In this document: positions 60,227-64,000 of the stretch, one piece after another
Layout: each line of letters starts with the position of its first letter
Position numbering within the stretch: the stretch's first letter is position 1
Origin: UBA11222 sp049323435
GTDB lineage: Bacteria; Pseudomonadota; Alphaproteobacteria; UBA11222
Length of the DNA: 64,000 nt
Direction: 5' to 3'
Assembly (NCBI GenBank): GCA_049323435.1
Contig: JBMOMX010000037.1
Location: 1-64,000, forward strand
The notes under the pieces: generated by a model
Database searches by the model: none
What the model saw: only the letters and a program-made list of their open reading frames with translations
What the model was told of the DNA's origin: nothing
Made by a program: the position numbers and the translations under genes

Positions 60227-62223
60227 GGCGCGCCTCCGGCCGTCTTTGTCATGGCGGTTTCGGCGGTTTCGCGCCACTGCCGGCTTCGGAATTTACGGCG
60301 CCGGTTGCGCCATTGCGCCAGCAGGACTGCCGCGGCGCCAACCAGAATCGGCGTCAGCGCTATATTGATGAAACGCAGACGGTCCTGAAGCGCCTCGACA
60401 TCGCTGCGCAGGGAATGCTGCACCGTACGCAACGCCTTGCGGGTTTGCGCAATCTGTTCGCGGGCGCGCTGAATCTCGGCTTCCTGTTCCGGGGTTACAA
60501 TTTCTTCGCCGGCGCCGCCATCAGGTTTCGGCATGCCGGGCTCATGGCGCTGCATCTGCGCCAGGCGCTGTTCCGTCGCCTGTAGTTCCGTTTTCAGGCG
60601 CTGTTCTTCTTCCAGATAGCGCGATTCAGCGGCGCGCATCAGTTCCTGCACAACCAGGAATGGCCGGGAGGATTTTGAACGGCTGCGCAGGGAAATCAGT
60701 TCGCCCGATCCGGTCATGTTTTCAATCGCCGCTATCACCAGATTGGCGTTATCCGAGGTTGGCACCGCAACCTGCTGGCCGCGATATTCGCTGACTTCGA
60801 CCCACCAGTTATCGTCCCACATATCGGTATCGGCAACGGCAATCACCTCTATCGGTTTTTGCGAGCTTGCCAGATGCGGCCGCAGATTTTTATATGCCTG
60901 GGCCAGTTCCGGGCTGGCGTCCTTGGGCAGGGGCGGCGGGCCGGCCGGGAAGGCCGACACGGCATCGCCTGACAGGCGCGCCGCCATCACATAGCTCTCG
61001 CCGCTGGGCTCGAACGCGCGCAGCATATCAATTGGATTGGGCGCGCGGCGCAGCATCAGGGTGGCCTCGATCAGGGCGGCATCGGTGCTGCTGGTGATCA
61101 GCGGGGTAAACCGGGTTGTGGCATCGGGCAGCTTTTTCAGATGGCCGGCCATCGCCATGGCGATATAGCGCAATTCGCCAGTGACCGGATCATTGCGATC
61201 CAGCGCCGCCTCGCGCAGGCCCAGCCATGCGACATAGGTGGTGTCCTGCTCTTCACCCAGATTATTCACAACCACCCGCTGCCCGAAAGCCCGGTCGGCC
61301 ACGATGCGGTTCGGGTCCATCTCGATACCCCATGCGCGGTACAATTCAGGCATGTTCGAGGCGGGCGACACCGCCTCACGCGAGGTCAGCGGATTTTTGG
61401 TGCGCGATGGCGGCTTGCCCACTTCGGATATGGGATCGGTAAAGGCGATCACCCTGCCGCCGCGCAGCACGAATTGATCAATGGCGTAAATGGTAAGCGC
61501 GTCCATTTCCTTTGGATGCACGATCACCAGCACACTGAAGGCATCATCAATATCCGTGAACTGCCCGGTCAGCATTTCCACGTCGAAAATTTCACGCATC
61601 TGCTGATACAGCATGAACGGCTTGATCTCGCCGCGCATCACCGCCTCGATGCCGCCCTTGCCGATATCCAGCGGCAGGCCGCTTATCACACCGACCTTAG
61701 GCTTTTTAGTTGTGGACAGCCTGGCCACAAGCTGGGTCAGGTCATATTCCAGAAACTGTTCCCGGTCCTGGGAAAAAAACGGGATGGCTTCGACACCGTC
61801 CAGCATATTGGCGCCGGACAGGCCGAGAAAGAATTTTTCGCCATCCCGTGTTGGCAGCCCCTGCATGCCCAGCGCAATTGCGCGTTCTTCGGCTTCGCTG
61901 AAAGGTTCCGGATCAATGATTTCCAGCAGCAGTTTGGCCCCTGAATTGGCCTCAAATTCCTTCAGCATATCGCGCACCCGCTGGCCATATATCTGCGCAC
62001 CGGGCACATCTTTCGCCAGCCGTTCGGAATAAAAAAATTGCAGTGTGACCGGCTCGGTCAGTTTGGCCAGCACATTGCGCGTGCCATCGCTAAGTGTGTA
62101 CAGCCCATCCTGGGTCAGATCAAAGCGCGCCGAATAGAGCGACGCATTGGACAGCATATTGACCGCCAGAAACAGAATGGCGGTCAGAACCAATGCGAGC
62201 GGGGCCAGCATATTGCGTTGCAT
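60223..62223 (-). CDS. GldG-family ABC transporter auxiliary protein
   Basis: A 666-residue protein with an N-terminal membrane helix (PLALVLTAILFLAVNML), a large GldG-like periplasmic region (FDLTQDGLYTLSDGTRNVLA, VTLQFFYSERLAKDVPGAQI, LRGGRVIAFTDPISEVG), a coiled-coil stretch rich in Glu/Gln/Arg (about 540-620) and a C-terminal membrane helix (FINIALTPILVGAAAVLLAQ). It occurs with an ABC-2 permease and ATPase. The Gld name does not imply gliding motility here. Confidence 0.9.
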   Translation of the reverse strand: MQRNMLAPLALVLTAILFLAVNMLSNASLYSARFDLTQDGLYTLSDGTRNVLAKLTEPVTLQFFYSERLAKDVPGAQIYGQRVRDMLKEFEANSGAKLLLEIIDPEPFSEAEERAIALGMQGLPTRDGEKFFLGLSGANMLDGVEAIPFFSQDREQFLEYDLTQLVARLSTTKKPKVGVISGLPLDIGKGGIEAVMRGEIKPFMLYQQMREIFDVEMLTGQFTDIDDAFSVLVIVHPKEMDALTIYAIDQFVLRGGRVIAFTDPISEVGKPPSRTKNPLTSREAVSPASNMPELYRAWGIEMDPNRIVADRAFGQRVVVNNLGEEQDTTYVAWLGLREAALDRNDPVTGELRYIAMAMAGHLKKLPDATTRFTPLITSSTDAALIEATLMLRRAPNPIDMLRAFEPSGESYVMAARLSGDAVSAFPAGPPPLPKDASPELAQAYKNLRPHLASSQKPIEVIAVADTDMWDDNWWVEVSEYRGQQVAVPTSDNANLVIAAIENMTGSGELISLRSRSKSSRPFLVVQELMRAAESRYLEEEQRLKTELQATEQRLAQMQRHEPGMPKPDGGAGEEIVTPEQEAEIQRAREQIAQTRKALRTVQHSLRSDVEALQDRLRFINIALTPILVGAAAVLLAQWRNRRRKFRSRQWRETAETAMTKTAGGAP

Positions 62224-62229
62224 CTGCGT

Positions 62230-62964
62230 CTAGCCCGCCTTTTTCATGGCAAGGATGATCGCATTGGCATACAGCCAGGCCGCAATCAGCGATGCGAAAT
62301 ACACCACATCGCGCAGATCAATCACGCCATTGGTGATGGCGTCGAAATGGGTCAGGAAACTGAAAGACGCGATCGCCGCCAGTAAACTTTGCGGGGCCCA
62401 GGCCGAAAAGAAATCCAGCACCATCGGCAGGCCGCTGACCGTGAACAGAAAACACACGCTGACGGTAATCACAAAGGCAATCACCTGGTTGCGGGTGGTG
62501 GCGGAAATCGTCGCGCCAATCGCCAGATAGGCCCCCGCCATCAGCGCGCTGCCGGTATAGCTGGCCAGGATGACGCCATTATCCGGATCGCCCAGATAAT
62601 TCACCGTGATCCAGATCGGAAAAGTCAGCCCCAGCGCCACCATCGTAAATCCCCAGGCGGCCAGATATTTACCCAGCACCACGGCCCATAGCGGCACCGG
62701 CAGGGTCATCAACAGCTCGATTGTGCCGGATTTACTTTCCTCCGCCCATAGCCGCATGCTGACCGCCGGGATCAGGAACAAATACAGCCAGGGGTGAAAC
62801 GAGAAGAAGTTTTTCAGGCTGGCTTCGCCGGTCTCAAAAAACTGGCCGAGATAAAATGTCGTCAGTCCGGTCAGGAACAGGAAGATGACAATGAAAATAT
62901 AAGCCAGCGGCGTGGCGAAATAGCCCATAAATTCACGCTGAAGCACCAGACGCAACCCGTTCAC
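62230..62964 (-). CDS. ABC-2 type permease (GldF-like)
   Basis: A 244-residue inner-membrane protein with six helices (for example PLAYIFIVIFLFLTGLTTFY, FLFLIPAVSMRLWAEESKSG and VIAFVITVSVCFLFTVSGLP). The motif SMRLWAEESKSGTIELLMTL is diagnostic for GldF/NosY-like permeases. It overlaps the ATPase gene by 4 bp and lies 6 bp before the GldG-like gene, so all four genes form one operon. Confidence 0.92.
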   Translation of the reverse strand: MNGLRLVLQREFMGYFATPLAYIFIVIFLFLTGLTTFYLGQFFETGEASLKNFFSFHPWLYLFLIPAVSMRLWAEESKSGTIELLMTLPVPLWAVVLGKYLAAWGFTMVALGLTFPIWITVNYLGDPDNGVILASYTGSALMAGAYLAIGATISATTRNQVIAFVITVSVCFLFTVSGLPMVLDFFSAWAPQSLLAAIASFSFLTHFDAITNGVIDLRDVVYFASLIAAWLYANAIILAMKKAG

Positions 62965-63689
62965 GCGCGGGCCTCATGCAGATCGCCGGTGGTAAGCTGA
63001 CGGAATACTTCGTCCAGCCGGCCGCGTTTGGCCAGTTCCGCGGGGGTTGCGTCGGCCACGATGCGCCCCCGGTCGATAATGATGGCGCGGGTGCAGATGG
63101 CGTCCACCTCTTCCAGAATATGGGTGGAAATGATGATCGCCTTGTGAGGCGCCATTTCTGCGATCAACTGGCGCACCGTATGTTTCTGGTTCGGGTCAAG
63201 GCCATCGGTGGGTTCATCCATAATCAGCACGGGGGGATCGTGCAATATCGCCTGCGCCAGGCCGACCCGGCGCTTGAAGCCCTTGGACAGCGTGTCGATG
63301 GGCTGTTCCATCACCCTGTCAAGCCCGGTACGCTCCACCGCAAGCCGGATGGCGCGGTCGCGTTCCGCGCCATAAAGGCGGCGGATGCCCGCGATAAACA
63401 GCAAAAATTCGCGCGGCGTCATATCGGGATAGGCGGGCGCACCTTCGGGCAGGTAACCCAGATTCTGTTTGACGGCGATCGGGTTCAGCGTGACATCATG
63501 GCCCAGCACCCGCGCCGTGCCCGAAGTGGGCGCCAGAAAGCCGGTGATCATTTTCATGGTGGTGGATTTGCCCGCGCCATTGGGGCCGAGAAAGCCCAGC
63601 ACCTCGCCCTTCGCCACCTTGAAACTGACCCCGTCAACGGCGGTGATCAGCGGCCCGAATTTTTTTACCAGTGCCTCGACTTCGATCAT
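62961..63689 (-). CDS. ABC transporter ATP-binding protein (GldA-like)
   Basis: A 242-residue ATPase starting MIEVEALVKKFGPLITAVDG. Walker A is GPNGAGKSTT, the signature LSKGFKRRVGLAQAI, Walker B VLIMDEPTDGLDPNQ, and the switch His is in IISTHILEEV. The start at 63689 is preferred over 63719 since it matches the family. It drives the permease and the GldG-like protein downstream. The substrate is unknown. Confidence 0.93.
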   Translation of the reverse strand: MIEVEALVKKFGPLITAVDGVSFKVAKGEVLGFLGPNGAGKSTTMKMITGFLAPTSGTARVLGHDVTLNPIAVKQNLGYLPEGAPAYPDMTPREFLLFIAGIRRLYGAERDRAIRLAVERTGLDRVMEQPIDTLSKGFKRRVGLAQAILHDPPVLIMDEPTDGLDPNQKHTVRQLIAEMAPHKAIIISTHILEEVDAICTRAIIIDRGRIVADATPAELAKRGRLDEVFRQLTTGDLHEARA

Positions 63690-64000
63690 ATAAATGCCAA
63701 ATTGTGCGATACCTTGCACTTGCTTTTGTGGCCGGCGCTCATCCCCTCTCTGTCACCCCGGATTTATTCCGGGGTCCAGTGTCACAAACGAGGGCCGTGC
63801 CGTGTAACTCCTGGACCCCGCAACAAGTGCGGGGTGACAGGCTAAGTTTGGGATCAACTTCATTCTGCAATCTACCGCCCTAGATAGTCAAAGCCCCACC
63901 GCCATGCAAGTCATATAGATGTGAACCATCATATATACACACTAGCCCCGCCGTTGACCCTGTCCCGTGATGGTGTAGGATGCAAATTGCAGTTAACACA
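63690..64000. other. Intergenic end of the window
   Basis: No gene is seen. It contains the second palindromic repeat copy (63751-63839) and then AT-rich DNA to the window end. The Gld-like operon promoter probably lies here. Confidence 0.5.
63751..63839. repeat. Palindromic intergenic repeat, second copy
   Basis: TGTCACCCCGGATTTATTCC at the left and GTGCGGGGTGACA at the right form a long imperfect inverted repeat, with GGGGTCCAG and CTGGACCCC inside. It matches the inner part of the element at 29107-29193 in both arms, whereas the loop differs. It lacks the 17-bp outer arms found at the 29 kb copy. Confidence 0.8.

Overview
The window looks like an alphaproteobacterial chromosome. The evidence is a GcrA cell-cycle regulator, the gene order miaB-phoH-ybeY-corC-lnt-xre-metK-trmB, ccmB-ccmA next to acnA, and an ETF-ubiquinone oxidoreductase. 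I cannot fix the order or genus. Most of the window is GC-rich; the 4.1-13.6 kb block and several intergenic stretches look less so by eye.

Layout. (1) 1-3.1 kb is the tail of a trb-type conjugative element: trbG, trbI, a DUF2274 protein and a DUF736 protein. trbG is cut in its signal peptide by what looks like the end of an IS21-family element running off the left edge. (2) 3.1-4.14 kb is a decayed IS3-family insertion sequence with recognisable terminal inverted repeats. (3) 4.16-13.58 kb holds two very large overlapping genes, an 1124-residue protein of unknown fold and a roughly 2020-residue DEAH helicase with DUF1998-like cysteines. This matches the two-gene architecture of Druantia type III anti-phage defence (druH-druE). 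A broken IS3 orfA fragment lies just beyond. (4) 14.2-42.9 kb is core chromosome: ETF-QO, nitronate monooxygenase, the trmB-to-miaB block, an epimerase-like protein, a nuclease, gcrA, an ABC permease, ccmBA, acnA with a beta-propeller gene, hsp20, an AGE-family epimerase, a radical SAM protein, two arsenosugar-type glycosyltransferases, moaB, a lytic transglycosylase and a uracil-DNA glycosylase. The miaB-ybeY block is interrupted by about 1.9 kb carrying a higBA toxin-antitoxin pair and a GlcG-like secreted protein. (5) 44.2-52.5 kb is an aromatic catabolism neighbourhood: a Rieske ring-hydroxylating dioxygenase (alpha and beta), three SDR dehydrogenases (two a tandem duplication), an enoyl-CoA hydratase, a DUF169 protein and a LigB/DODA-type extradiol dioxygenase. 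(6) 49.3-56.1 kb includes a plastic zone of small modules: a ribbon-helix-helix regulator, an intact RelE/XRE pair, two unknown genes bounded by a 23-bp inverted repeat of REP type, a pRiA4b ORF-3-like protein, and an XRE antitoxin with a frameshifted toxin. (7) 56.2-63.7 kb has an acyl-CoA dehydrogenase, a DUF1329 outer-membrane-type protein and a four-gene Gld-like ABC transporter operon.

No tRNA, rRNA or CRISPR array was found by reading. A palindromic intergenic repeat occurs twice (29.1 kb and 63.75 kb); the first copy sits inside a larger 172-bp inverted-repeat structure.
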